Position numbers and translations under genes: made by a program | Notes under the pieces: generated by a model | Databases searched by the model: none | The model's input: only the letters and a program-made list of their open reading frames with translations | Told to the model about the DNA's origin: nothing | Assembly: GCA_011525915.1 (NCBI GenBank) | Contig: WYBM01000038.1 | Location: 62,001-126,000 of the forward strand | Direction of reading: 5' to 3' | Origin: Ardenticatenaceae bacterium | GTDB lineage: Bacteria; Chloroflexota; Anaerolineae; Promineifilales; Promineifilaceae | Length of the DNA stretch: 64,000 bases | In this document: positions 8,840 through 17,453 of the stretch, in pieces | How positions within the stretch are numbered: position 1 is the stretch's first letter | Layout: every line of letters begins with the position of its first letter

Positions 8840-9460
8840 CTATCCTTGCAAGCACCAATAATATTTGGCGTTTTCAAATGGATACTTCCAAAAGAGGTTA
8901 AAAATTCCATCGCCAAAGGGCCAGTTTCCTGAAATTTTGCCGTCTTCTCTGGATACTGGGAAATCGATTTGCAAGATTTGCCTATAACCTTGGATAAGCA
9001 ACTCCTCCGATCCTTCCATGAGTGGTTCTTGAATACAAAACGGCCGTCCCCCGAATTTGTGCCTTTCCCTAATCACATTTTCTCCAGAATCGTTCTGAAT
9101 TGTATCCGCTTTTATACCATCAATTTGAAGTCTATGCTGGCTAAGCTTTGAGGCGTACTTTGTTGACTTGCTGCGCGGCTTTTCTTCATGTGTTATAACG
9201 ACAATCCTATTATCTGTTTGAAAGCCTTGATTCAAAGCTGATAGAAACTCTGCAAACGAACAATTGATGAACAGTGAAAGGTAAAGGCCATTGTCTTCAT
9301 ACAGTGGGAATGTGCCAAAATACGCTGCGCTGTCATGAAGAAGGACAACCAGACCTTCTGGCATATTCCCACCAATCCTTGGCCCACCTGGTTGATGTTC
9401 AGCGGCAAAGTGAAATGGGCGTGAGAAATTGGGGTCATCTGGGTATATAAACTTTTCCAT
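8840..9460 (-). CDS. DUF1963 (YwqG)-like protein
   Basis: 206 aa with ATG at 9460. Features of the DUF1963 fold are HKFGGRPFCIQEP (about residues 135-147), LQIDFPVSRED, and the terminal WPFGDGIFNLFW and KYYWCLQ. The molecular function of DUF1963 proteins is not established; they are often encoded alone or as immunity-like proteins beside toxins. No signal peptide or membrane helix is seen, so the product is probably cytosolic. The gene is AT-richer than its flanks, suggesting lateral acquisition together with the LRR gene. Confidence 0.55.
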   Translation of the reverse strand: MEKFIYPDDPNFSRPFHFAAEHQPGGPRIGGNMPEGLVVLLHDSAAYFGTFPLYEDNGLYLSLFINCSFAEFLSALNQGFQTDNRIVVITHEEKPRSKSTKYASKLSQHRLQIDGIKADTIQNDSGENVIRERHKFGGRPFCIQEPLMEGSEELLIQGYRQILQIDFPVSREDGKISGNWPFGDGIFNLFWKYPFENAKYYWCLQG

Positions 9461-9583
9461 CTTTTCTCCGAAGGGTCAATCATGTGTACTTATTTCTTTC
9501 TGTTGGCTGCCTGCTTTTAACCAGTCCCCGTGAGCTTCGGCGGCAGCGCGCCATAAGATGGCAGCGCTTTCCCCGATGCTACG

Positions 9584-9985
9584 CTACGGCCGTCCGTGAA
9601 GCAACCGGTAAAAGCCTTCACAAAAGACTCCAGCCAAAACCGTGGCCACCATATCTAGGGGATCAATAGGTTTACCCAACAACGGATGCATGACCTCAAA
9701 CACCAGCACACTGATGGTCACTGTGCGGATCAGAAAATAGTCTCGGGCATTGTCACGGCCAAGGAGGGCCACAAATATGAACACCGTCGTCACGGTGCCC
9801 AAGGAATTACCCAGCGTATCCGCAATATGGAAATCGTAAATATGATGCGCATAGATAAACGGCCGATAATACGTTCGAGCAGCCTCAGTAAGCAGTAGGG
9901 CACTTATCCCCACGATAATGTTAATGAGCCGTCTTTTAGATAGCGTCCAGTGGGCCATTTCGCTTTTTAGTTTATCTATTGACAT
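9584..9985 (-). CDS. Small integral membrane protein, unknown function
   Basis: 133 aa with about four hydrophobic segments (IINIIVGISALLLTEAA, LGTVTTVFIFVALLG, TVTISVLVFEVMHPL, VATVLAGVFCEGFYRLL). Its alternation of short loops with conserved-looking D, N and H residues (HIADTLGNSLG, KPIDPLDMVATV) recalls small VanZ-like proteins, but the match is not strong enough to name a family. Codon use looks like that of the surrounding genes rather than the AT-rich pair next to it. Confidence 0.5.
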   Translation of the reverse strand: MSIDKLKSEMAHWTLSKRRLINIIVGISALLLTEAARTYYRPFIYAHHIYDFHIADTLGNSLGTVTTVFIFVALLGRDNARDYFLIRTVTISVLVFEVMHPLLGKPIDPLDMVATVLAGVFCEGFYRLLHGRP

Positions 9986-10431
9986 AGGTATTCATACGGA
10001 CTCACGGCTAATGAGTTGCGGCGATATTGCTGCTATAGCTCACTTGACCATACTGCTTTGCCAACACACCCTTGCCAACTAACTAAAGTTAGGCCCCAAT
10101 AGCAATGCCTTTTTCATGATAAAGACCTGACCATAGTCTGATGCGCCGTCTAAAGGTTTTGTTTATCCTGTCAGATAGTAACATCCAAAGTAACCCTATG
10201 TTTCTAGTGACAAGGCCGCTGATAGTGCGTCCATCACTTTCAGGGGAAGTCTGTATTTTATGGACTTATCTTCAGCCTTGTTCCCGCAATCAATCACAGA
10301 CCATTTAGAAATTTAATGTCGCTATACAGCCTCAGAGGTAGCAGGCACGCTAACATGACTTAGGGCTGCCGGTAACCTCCAGAGAAAGAGGCTGTCACCT
10401 GTATAAACCCATGATGGATAAGGAGCGTGAT
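9986..10431. other. Non-coding region upstream of the injection-system locus
   Basis: About 445 nt between divergent genes. I find no open frame with coding character, no clean inverted repeat and no convincing -35/-10 pair. It probably contains the promoter of the plus-strand injection-system operon, most likely in the AT-rich stretch around 10290-10345. Confidence 0.5.
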
Positions 10432-11310
10432 ATGTTCGATTTTTTAGAAACAGTTGGCGATGCTCTGAAGTCGGCTGGCGAGATGATAGTGGATATATTT
10501 ACAGATGAACGACAGGTGCACCTGGTTGGCAACGGCCGTGCCCACCGCATTGACTGGACTATCGTTCACTCCCAGATCACCCCGGCAGATCCACACGGCA
10601 CCGGAGACCTTACCACGGGGTATGGTTCATTATATGAGGTCTTCCGGGAGCACTTCGAGAACGAGTTAAAAAAGATAACCACCCAAACCTCAGAAGAGCT
10701 TTTTCGGGCCCGGCAGTATGCTATTGTCGAAACGTTAAATGTAACCAGTTCGCCTCGTTACGAACCGGCAGGCAAAACCTACTGCAACATTTATGCCTAT
10801 GATTTTGTGGACGCTCTGTGGGGCTACATTCCCCGTGTGTGGTGGACAGAGGCAGCCTGGCGCCAGATAGAAGGCGGTGCAGAGATTGTGTCTCACGAAG
10901 AGTTTAAACGTCTGAAAAAGGAAGGCAAGTCTGTCGAAGATGTGGTGGCACCCATTTACGCAGAGACGCTGCTGGAATTAAACGCTAACTCTCTGAACCA
11001 CTGGATGCGCACCTATGGCAGCGACTTTGGCTGGCAAGAAGAAACAGACATGGACGAGGCCCAAAAGGTTGCCAACAGCGGCCGTCCCGTCGTTTTGCTG
11101 GCGGCCAACAAAGTAGCCAGCAACTCCGGCCATATCTCCATTATCCTATCAGAATCCAACGATCACCAGGCAAAACGGGACGCCGCCGGCAGCGTTGTTA
11201 TCCCTCTTCAGTCACAGGCCGGCCGCACCAATTTTAAATATGGTTTTAAGGGCCAATGGTGGTCAGACAAAGACCATAAAGACGGCGCTGCCTGGTTACT
11301 GGGCAGATAA
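10432..11310 (+). CDS. Putative Cys/His hydrolase, candidate cargo of the injection system
   Basis: 292 aa from ATG 10432, chosen because AAGGAG lies 6 nt upstream; an earlier in-frame ATG at 10411 has none. An N-terminal amphipathic stretch (FDFLETVGDALKSAGEMIVDIF) precedes a soluble domain. In the C-terminal half TYCNIYAYDFVDALWGY supplies a candidate nucleophilic Cys, and NSGHISIILSES a candidate His. That order and context are seen in papain-like amidases (NlpC/P60, CHAP, type VI amidase effectors). No signal peptide. It stands 172 nt upstream of the DUF4255 gene and is co-oriented with the contractile apparatus, so cargo or a cell-wall-cleaving helper is plausible. Family assignment is tentative. 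Confidence 0.5.
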   Translation: MFDFLETVGDALKSAGEMIVDIFTDERQVHLVGNGRAHRIDWTIVHSQITPADPHGTGDLTTGYGSLYEVFREHFENELKKITTQTSEELFRARQYAIVETLNVTSSPRYEPAGKTYCNIYAYDFVDALWGYIPRVWWTEAAWRQIEGGAEIVSHEEFKRLKKEGKSVEDVVAPIYAETLLELNANSLNHWMRTYGSDFGWQEETDMDEAQKVANSGRPVVLLAANKVASNSGHISIILSESNDHQAKRDAAGSVVIPLQSQAGRTNFKYGFKGQWWSDKDHKDGAAWLLGR

Positions 11311-11353
11311 GGGCTCGTTCTTACATAAGTTGCGGTGTTGCCGATTACCTAGG

Positions 11354-11461
11354 ACCAGTTTTCAGTTATCAGTGGGCAGTGTTCAGTGGGGCCTAACGCC
11401 GTCAATGTCCACTGAACACTGGTTACTGACTTCTGAACACTGGTTACTGACTTCTGATGAC
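11354..11461. repeat. Heptamer-type intergenic repeat with hairpin and 21-bp tandem duplication
   Basis: Between the putative hydrolase and the DUF4255 gene. CAGTGTTCAGTGG (11377-11389) pairs with CCACTGAACACTG (11409-11421) across a 19-nt loop. A 21-bp unit starting GAACACTGGTTACTGAC is then repeated exactly in tandem (11414-11434 and 11435-11455). The spacing of the ACTG cores is mostly 7 nt. It belongs to the dispersed ATTCAGT family. Confidence 0.8.
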
Positions 11462-11482
11462 TAACCCTAGCAGGAGCCTGAC

Positions 11483-11923
11483 ATGATCGAGCAGGTAGAT
11501 GACCAACTGCGGGACTGGGTGGCAAATGTGGTGGGCCATGTGCCCGTGTCCCTGGAACTACCCGGTAACTGGCAAACAGACGGCCAGGGCATCAGCCTCT
11601 ACCTGCTCGAACTGGTAGAGTACCCATCTCTACGCGGCGCTCAGGTGCCCCCGCTGCAACTTTCCCTGCGTTACTTGCTGACGACCTGGGCCAGGGAGTT
11701 AGAGACGGCCCACCACTGGTTGGGGCAGCTGGTTTTTGCCGCGATGGCTCAGCCGGGTTTTGACGTCGAGTTGGGGCCGGTGCCCGCTGCTACCTGGTCT
11801 GCTTTTGGTCTGGCGCCACGCCCGTCTTTTTTTCTGCGGGTACCACTGCGCCAGGAACGGCCGTCGCCAGCCATGCCTACCGTACGGGTGCCCCTGGTCC
11901 AACAAATAGCGCTGCGGCCGTAA
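11483..11923 (+). CDS. DUF4255 / Pvc16-like tail terminator protein
   Basis: 146 aa. The N-terminus IEQVDDQLRDWVANVV, then GISLYLLELVEYP and LQLSLRYLLTTWA, match the DUF4255 family of extracellular contractile injection systems. There it caps the sheath-tube (Afp16/Pvc16 role). It lies first among the structural genes, 42 nt before the sheath, and has a GGAG ribosome-binding site. It is shorter than many Pvc16 proteins, which carry an added C-terminal domain. Confidence 0.75.
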   Translation: MIEQVDDQLRDWVANVVGHVPVSLELPGNWQTDGQGISLYLLELVEYPSLRGAQVPPLQLSLRYLLTTWARELETAHHWLGQLVFAAMAQPGFDVELGPVPAATWSAFGLAPRPSFFLRVPLRQERPSPAMPTVRVPLVQQIALRP

Positions 11924-11965
11924 CGCCTGATTTCACCAACCACCCATTATCTATCCGGAGGAACT

Positions 11966-13180
11966 ATGCCAACTTATCTGGCGCCTGACATATACATTGA
12001 GGAAGTCTCCCTGGGCATCCGGCCAATTCAGGCCGTGGGCACCAGTGTCCCTGGCTTTGTGGGCACAGCCCCCCAGGCAGAGGCTCGCGTTAATGAACTG
12101 GTGGCCATCAATAACTGGTCACAGTTTGCCAAAACGTTTGTGGCCGAAGACAGCCGCAGTACGGCACTCTCCCACGCTGTTTACGGTTTTTTCCTTAATG
12201 GCGGTGGCCGGTGCTACGTGGTCAACGTGGGCCAGAACCAGCCGATTGCCGGTGACGGCCGTGGGCGGGTAGGGCTTGACCTGCTGGAACAAATTGACGA
12301 AATCGCCATCGTCGCGGCCCCTGGTTATACCGACCCCCTCTCCTACAGCGCCATCATGGCCCATTGCGAAAAACTCAAAGACCGCATGGGCATCTTAGAT
12401 ACGCCAGAAAGTGTGCCTGACATTCAACAACTCACCCAGGTGGCCACCGCCTCCGTACTGGCCACCAAAGAAAAAGAAGATGCTCCGAAGACAGCCGACA
12501 GGGCCGGGCTGCGCCCGCCCCAATCTGATGGCGGGTACGCTGCCTTTTACTTCCCCTGGCTGGTCACACGTGATCCCCTCTCGCCTAACGATCTGGTCAC
12601 CGTGCCTCCGTCTGGCCATATGGCCGGCATTTGGGCCCGCTCTGACAGTCACCGGGGTGTCCACAAAGCCCCGGCTAACGAAACCGTCAGAGGCGCCCTG
12701 GATCTGACCTACCACCTCACACGCGAAGAGCAGGGGGAATTAAACCGCCATGGCGTGAACTGCATCCGTTTTTTTGCCAACGAGGGCTTTCGGGTGTGGG
12801 GCGCCCGCACCCTGGCCAGCCCCAGCAGCCCATGGCGTTATCTAAACGTGCGCCGGCTGGTCATGATGATTGAAGAAGCCATTGCCGAAAGCACCCGCTG
12901 GATCGTGTTTGAGCCCAATGACCGGCCCTTGTGGAAAGCCATCCGGCGTGACATTAGCGCTTTCCTCACCGGTTTGTGGCGGGACGGGGCCTTAATGGGC
13001 CGTACCCCGGCGGAAGCCTTTTTCGTGAAATGTGATGAAGAGACCAACCCGCCAGAGAATATTGACAATGGCATCGTCGTCACGTTGATCGGCCTGGCGC
13101 CTGTTAAACCGGCAGAGTTTATTGTCTTTCGCATTAGCCAATACACCAGTGGCGCCGAGATCAAAGCACAAGGAGGTTAA
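11966..13180 (+). CDS. Contractile sheath protein
   Basis: 404-aa phage-tail-sheath family protein. It opens with TYLAPDIYIEEVSLGIRPI and VGTSVPGFVGTAP, the classic sheath N-terminus that donates a strand to neighbouring subunits, and continues with AVYGFFLNGGGRCYVVNV. The C-terminal domain is recognisable from NVRRLVMMIEEAIAESTRWIVF through to VKPAEFIVFRISQ. It is the only sheath gene here, whereas Afp/PVC loci have several paralogues. A GGAGGA site precedes the ATG. The sheath contracts to drive the inner tube. Confidence 0.93.
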   Translation: MPTYLAPDIYIEEVSLGIRPIQAVGTSVPGFVGTAPQAEARVNELVAINNWSQFAKTFVAEDSRSTALSHAVYGFFLNGGGRCYVVNVGQNQPIAGDGRGRVGLDLLEQIDEIAIVAAPGYTDPLSYSAIMAHCEKLKDRMGILDTPESVPDIQQLTQVATASVLATKEKEDAPKTADRAGLRPPQSDGGYAAFYFPWLVTRDPLSPNDLVTVPPSGHMAGIWARSDSHRGVHKAPANETVRGALDLTYHLTREEQGELNRHGVNCIRFFANEGFRVWGARTLASPSSPWRYLNVRRLVMMIEEAIAESTRWIVFEPNDRPLWKAIRRDISAFLTGLWRDGALMGRTPAEAFFVKCDEETNPPENIDNGIVVTLIGLAPVKPAEFIVFRISQYTSGAEIKAQGG

Positions 13181-13182
13181 CC

Positions 13183-13614
13183 ATGCCGGATAATGTTGAT
13201 CCCTATCGCAATTATAACTTTAAGGTGGAGATTGGCGGTGTCACCGAGGGGCACTTCACGGAGTGCAGCCGCCTGGGTGCTTCTGTGTCACCGATCCAAT
13301 ACCGCGAAGCCGGGAACAGCCAGGTTGTACGCCACATCCCAGGCCGGGTGGACTATGGCGAAGTTACCCTCTCGTATGGTCTGACGTCGTCTAACCAGCT
13401 TTGGGAGTGGCTGTTGAGCGCCATCCAGGGGCGGGTTGAGCGTAAGAATATCTCCATCGTCTTGTTTGACAACGAAGGGACAAACGAAGTGATGCGTTGG
13501 AACCTTCTTGAAGCCTGGCCTACCAAATGGCAAAGCGCCGGCTTTAACGCTTTAAGCCACGAGATAGCCATTGAGAACCTGTCACTGGTGTTTGATGCCC
13601 TGGAACGTGGCTGA
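13183..13614 (+). CDS. Inner tube protein (gp19/Pvc1-like)
   Basis: 143 aa, phage T4 gp19-like tail tube family: DPYRNYNFKVEIGG, FTECSRLGA, SPIQYREAGN and NISIVLFDNEG are characteristic. Hexameric rings of this protein stack to form the injected tube. It starts 2 nt after the sheath stop with an AGGAGGT ribosome-binding site, so high and coupled expression is expected. Only one tube gene is visible, which differs from the two or more tube paralogues of Afp/PVC. Confidence 0.92.
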   Translation: MPDNVDPYRNYNFKVEIGGVTEGHFTECSRLGASVSPIQYREAGNSQVVRHIPGRVDYGEVTLSYGLTSSNQLWEWLLSAIQGRVERKNISIVLFDNEGTNEVMRWNLLEAWPTKWQSAGFNALSHEIAIENLSLVFDALERG

Positions 13615-13632
13615 TACAGGTGAAACTCTAGG

Positions 13633-14382
13633 ATGAACCCACAAACGTTGATTGTCAGATTATGGCGCAGTCTGGGAGCCCGGTTTCCACGTCGGCGCCA
13701 AAACCAGGGACAAGGTCAACCTGCTGGCCAACCGCCGGCCCACTGGCCGGGGCAAACACAGCCGTCAGACCCACCGGCACATTGGCTGGCCCAGATACAG
13801 CACTTCACACCCTACCCCCCGGAGAGTAACCACCCTTTGCCTGTGGATGACAAACTGGCAGAGACGCCAGAACGGCCAGCACAGGGTGTGGAGAAACGGC
13901 CGCAGCCCGCCACACCAGTAGGCCACCCGGCACAAATGCCGCGCCGCTCCCTCCCAACACCCACACCGCTCCCTTTTACCCGCGTACAGTTCAGCGGCGT
14001 CAAGGCAGGGCAGCAGCGGCCAGACATGCCACCACCACCCCCGCCAAAGCCCCAGGCAGCGCTGGCAGCACATGAGCCACAGGGCAAACCTGGCGCTTCC
14101 CCTTCTCCGGCGCCCTCACCCGCTGCCTGGCCATCAGGCAGGGAACAACTATATGAAAACCCCTGGCCGGAACACGGCCGTCAAACCAGCCCCTTCATAA
14201 AACCTTTGCAATTATCCGGGGAGAAGGCGGCCCATGAACAACCGATTGTGACCGAAAGCGATCGCTGGCCAACGTTACCCCATACCCCACCAATACCTGC
14301 AGACATTACGCACGTTTTATGGGTTTGGCGGCATCACCAGCGGCTGGATCAGGAACAACGAGGGAACGGATGGAACGGGTAG
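13633..14382 (+). CDS. Proline-rich protein of unknown function in the injection-system operon
   Basis: 249 aa. Residues about 20-190 are low-complexity, rich in Pro, Gln, Ala and Gly (for example PPPPPPKPQAALAA), with no predicted fold. The last 45 residues are less biased (WPTLPHTPPIPADITHVLWV) and may be the conserved part. It occupies the place between tube and LysM protein where other loci encode a small assembly factor (Afp5/6 region). It is not helical enough to resemble a tape-measure protein. Its end overlaps the next gene by 13 nt. Confidence 0.6.
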   Translation: MNPQTLIVRLWRSLGARFPRRRQNQGQGQPAGQPPAHWPGQTQPSDPPAHWLAQIQHFTPYPPESNHPLPVDDKLAETPERPAQGVEKRPQPATPVGHPAQMPRRSLPTPTPLPFTRVQFSGVKAGQQRPDMPPPPPPKPQAALAAHEPQGKPGASPSPAPSPAAWPSGREQLYENPWPEHGRQTSPFIKPLQLSGEKAAHEQPIVTESDRWPTLPHTPPIPADITHVLWVWRHHQRLDQEQRGNGWNG

Positions 14383-15137
14383 CCTTTTTGATTGAAGAGA
14401 CCAACGAGCGACTGCGATGTTTGCTTAACCCAGAGACACTGGTCATCCAGCGCACGGCCGGGGTACGACCCCGCCACGCGTTGGGTGGTTTGCTCGCCGG
14501 TACGGGGCTGACCGATGACCCGCTGCTGTATACAGGCGGCGGCCGTACTGAATTACAGCTAGATTTGTTGTTCGATGTGTCGCTGGCCGGCTCTTCTATG
14601 ATCACCGACGATGTGCGTGAACTGACCACGCCCCTGTGGAACCTGGCCGAGAACAAAGGCGGGCCGCCCCACCAACGACGGCCGTCCCAGGTACGCCTTT
14701 TATGGGGTAAATCTTGGGACATCCCCGGCGTGATCACGGCCGTGGCCGAGCGCCTGGAACAGTTTACACCAGCGGGCACCCCGCAGCGTTCCTGGCTGCG
14801 CCTGTGCCTCTGGCGCCTTGAGGAAACAAACGCCACCCAGACACCGGCGGCCTCATCATCACCCGCCCTTACCCCGGCCGAACTGTCTTTGATAGAGGCC
14901 ACCCCCCAGGCAGATTGGACATTTCATGAGGTTCGTGGCGGCGGGAACCACCCGGCAGCCGAGACCCCGTCTTACGGCAAAGGGGAGCGGTTGGAGCAAA
15001 TCGCCGCCCACTACTACGGCGACCCCTCACTTTGGCGGTTGCTGGCACTGGTTAATAATATTGATAATCCTGGGTGCCTCCGTGGTGGCCAGGTGCTGCA
15101 TATCCCACCACTTTCCGCCTTACGGGGGGCATCATGA
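14370..15137 (+). CDS. LysM-domain tube-to-spike adaptor (Afp7/Pvc7-like)
   Basis: 255 aa from ATG 14370, preferred because GAGGGA precedes it; an earlier in-frame start lies inside the upstream gene. The N-terminal domain (VAFLIEETNERLRCLLNPETLVI, a CIS tube-like domain) is followed by a C-terminal LysM-type unit (GERLEQIAAHYYGDPSLWRL, then GQVLHIPPL). Afp7/gp53-like adaptors link the first tube ring to the spike and baseplate. The stop overlaps the next start as ATGA. Confidence 0.82.
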   Translation: MERVAFLIEETNERLRCLLNPETLVIQRTAGVRPRHALGGLLAGTGLTDDPLLYTGGGRTELQLDLLFDVSLAGSSMITDDVRELTTPLWNLAENKGGPPHQRRPSQVRLLWGKSWDIPGVITAVAERLEQFTPAGTPQRSWLRLCLWRLEETNATQTPAASSSPALTPAELSLIEATPQADWTFHEVRGGGNHPAAETPSYGKGERLEQIAAHYYGDPSLWRLLALVNNIDNPGCLRGGQVLHIPPLSALRGAS

Positions 15138-16648
15138 ACCGGGTTATTTTGCTGCCTCAGGTCATCATCGAGGCCAACGGCGTCCCCCTGCCGGCCAAAG
15201 AAGTGCAAGCCATCACCGAAGTGCGCGTGCAGCAGCGACTGTCATTGCCTACCCTTTGTGAACTCACATTTTGTCATTCCCCGGGCTCACCGCCTCTGAC
15301 GCTTGTTCCTGGCATGACGCTGCGCATCTTACTCCCCAAACAACAGACGCCACTTTTTAATGGCCAGGTCACGGCCGTGGCCCATCACTACGGGCCGGCT
15401 CGTGAGGTTGAAATACGCGTCCGTGGCTATGATGTGCTCCATTGCCTGCGTAAACGGCAGACCGTACGCGCCTACATCCAGGTGACTTTGTGTGACCTGG
15501 CTCAAGAGCTGGTCACCGACCTGGGGCTTACGGTGCAGGCAGCTGCCCCAGGGCCGTTCTGGCCCCGGCTCTTCCAATATCACGCTTCAGACCTGGATCT
15601 GCTGGTGGAAATCGCCGGGCGCTATGGCCTGTACCTGACCGTGCGGGAGAACGTCTTGCACCTGCTTTCGTTGGCGGGCAGCGGGGAGACAGTACCGCTG
15701 GCGCTGGGCGCGTCACTGTTAGAAGCGCACATAGAGGTCAACGGCGACCCGGCCTGCCGTGCAGTCGCCACCACAGGGTGGGATACCTTGCATGACGAAA
15801 CACATGTGGGTCAGGCAACCACAGCCAGGAGCGGCCGCTCCATTGCAGCCGCGGTGCCCCCACACCAGGTAGGCGGTCATGGGCAGCGCCACCTGCTGGG
15901 CCTGAGCCTGCCAGATGACCACCATGCGCTGGGCGCAGCCCAGGCAGAACTGGACCGCTGCCTGGCGCGAGAAGTGACCTTGTGGGGTGTGGCCGAAGGG
16001 GATGCCAGGCTGCAACCAGGGGTAGGTGTTGTCCTTGGGGGTGTGGCGGCGCTTCTGGCCGGGCGCTATGTGCTAACAGAGGTGACCCATATCATCAATG
16101 GTCAGATGGGGTTCATCTCTGAAATAGCAACTGTACCCCCGCCCCCCCGGCCACGCCCTCGGGGCACGGCCGTGACCCCCGGCATGGTAACCCAAGTAGA
16201 TGACCCCGAAAACCTGGGTCGCGTGCGTGTCTGCTTTCCGGCATACGGTGATGTGGAAAGTGATTGGCTGGGGGTGGTGTGTGCCGGGGCCGGCGATGGC
16301 AAAGGCGTGGCCATTTTGCCTGACGTTGGCGACACTGTTCTGGTGGCCCTCGTTCACGAAGACCCTGGCCACAGTGTGATCCTGGGCGGGCTGTATGGCG
16401 CGCAAAGCCCGCCAGACAGCGGTATCGTGGCCGGGCACAGGCGTCGTTACACCATACAAACACCTGGCGGTCAGCGCGTGCATCTGGCGGACAATGAGAA
16501 CACCCTTCGTCTGGAAAACAGTACCGGAAGCTATATAGACCTGACGCCCGATAAAGTACGCATTCACGCCAATGCCGATTTAGAGATCGAGGCCCCCGGC
16601 CGGTCTGTAATTATTCGCGGCAAGGCTATCGATTTTCAGAAAGCATGA
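15134..16648 (+). CDS. VgrG-like central spike protein (Afp8/Pvc8-like)
   Basis: 504 aa from ATG 15134, which overlaps the previous stop (ATGA) and has a G-rich ribosome-binding site. Residues about 1-340 form a gp27-like/late-control-D region (DVLHCLRKRQ, LLVEIAGRYGLYLTV). Next comes a gp5-like OB fold (TPGMVTQVDDPENLGRVRV, WLGVVCAGAG, PDVGDTVLVAL, GHSVILGGLYG), then a short beta-helical tip (YTIQTPGGQRVHL, YIDLTPDKVRIHA, GKAIDFQKA). It forms the puncturing spike on which the tip protein sits. Confidence 0.9.
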   Translation: MNRVILLPQVIIEANGVPLPAKEVQAITEVRVQQRLSLPTLCELTFCHSPGSPPLTLVPGMTLRILLPKQQTPLFNGQVTAVAHHYGPAREVEIRVRGYDVLHCLRKRQTVRAYIQVTLCDLAQELVTDLGLTVQAAAPGPFWPRLFQYHASDLDLLVEIAGRYGLYLTVRENVLHLLSLAGSGETVPLALGASLLEAHIEVNGDPACRAVATTGWDTLHDETHVGQATTARSGRSIAAAVPPHQVGGHGQRHLLGLSLPDDHHALGAAQAELDRCLAREVTLWGVAEGDARLQPGVGVVLGGVAALLAGRYVLTEVTHIINGQMGFISEIATVPPPPRPRPRGTAVTPGMVTQVDDPENLGRVRVCFPAYGDVESDWLGVVCAGAGDGKGVAILPDVGDTVLVALVHEDPGHSVILGGLYGAQSPPDSGIVAGHRRRYTIQTPGGQRVHLADNENTLRLENSTGSYIDLTPDKVRIHANADLEIEAPGRSVIIRGKAIDFQKA

Positions 16649-16986
16649 AACTTTTAACCGACAATGCCCGGCTGGTATGCCAACATGAACTGGGCCAGGT
16701 GGCCGTGAGGGCCACCCAAGATCTGGTGACCATAAGTGGGCACTGCCTTCTGGTGGAACATGACCCTGAGGGCCGGCCAATTGTCGGCTGCCCCAATATA
16801 GGCGCTACCATTAAGCCCTGCACGGCCACTTTGCCCGTACAGGTCGGTTATTCAGCGTTTATCCGCGTAAACGGCCGTCGTGCCTGCCTGGACAATGTAA
16901 CCGGCTATACCGACGGTACGCCCCCTGGTGTCATCCAATACGAGGTGCGTGACTCAGGGCAACATTTTGTGACGGAGGCTGCATGA
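16645..16986 (+). CDS. Small PAAR-like spike-tip candidate
   Basis: 113 aa, coupled by ATGA overlaps to both the spike and gp25 genes. It has five cysteines (C12, C33, C49, C57, C80) and short beta-rich segments (GCPNIGATIKPCTATL, FIRVNGRRACLDNVTGYTD). This fits a PAAR-like, metal-binding tip, and the gene stands where Afp10/PAAR is expected. I do not see the literal Pro-Ala-Ala-Arg repeats, so the family call rests partly on position. Confidence 0.5.
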   Translation: MKLLTDNARLVCQHELGQVAVRATQDLVTISGHCLLVEHDPEGRPIVGCPNIGATIKPCTATLPVQVGYSAFIRVNGRRACLDNVTGYTDGTPPGVIQYEVRDSGQHFVTEAA

Positions 16987-17411
16987 CGAAGCATTATGGC
17001 GCGTGGCATTTTAACCATCCCGATCTGGCTGAGGAAAGTTCTTCTGCTGGGCCAGGTCTGACAGCACGCGGCGGCATTAAGATGGTCGAGGGGGCGCAGT
17101 CAGTACGGCAGTCCATTCTCCTCCTTCTCTCTACCAGCCCTGGCGAACGTGTCATGCGCCCGGATTACGGCTGCAACCTACATCATCTCATCTTTGCGCC
17201 AAACGATGATACAACGGCCGGTCTGGCTATCCATTACATACGTCGTGCCCTGACGCAGTGGGAACCCCGTGTTGAGATCCTGGCCCTGGATGCCAGCCGT
17301 CATGAAACGGTGCCGACCCTGCTCGACATTTTCCTGGAGTATCGTGTACGACCGCTGCCACACAGTGAGCGCCTGGTTCTTTCACTTAATCTCGCCGGTG
17401 AAAATTTGTAG
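16983..17411 (+). CDS. gp25-like baseplate wedge protein
   Basis: 142 aa, GPW/gp25 family. Landmarks are GGIKMVEGAQSVRQSILLLL, STSPGERVMRPDYGC, and the later IHYIRRALTQWEPRVEI. In T4 and in injection systems gp25 carries the lysozyme-like fold without activity and links the baseplate to the first sheath ring. It begins within the preceding stop codon and is followed by a 42-nt gap before the baseplate J gene. Confidence 0.92.
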   Translation: MTKHYGAWHFNHPDLAEESSSAGPGLTARGGIKMVEGAQSVRQSILLLLSTSPGERVMRPDYGCNLHHLIFAPNDDTTAGLAIHYIRRALTQWEPRVEILALDASRHETVPTLLDIFLEYRVRPLPHSERLVLSLNLAGENL

Positions 17412-17453
17412 GGGGATCTGGCAAATCACACCCCTGTACAAAGAGGAACAACC

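Noticed and set aside
8820..8916. Frameshift joining the DUF1963-like and LRR genes into one
   Set aside because: The first protein ends with a normal DUF1963-type C-terminus (FGDGIFNLFW and a final YYWCLQ), so two separate adjacent genes are more likely.
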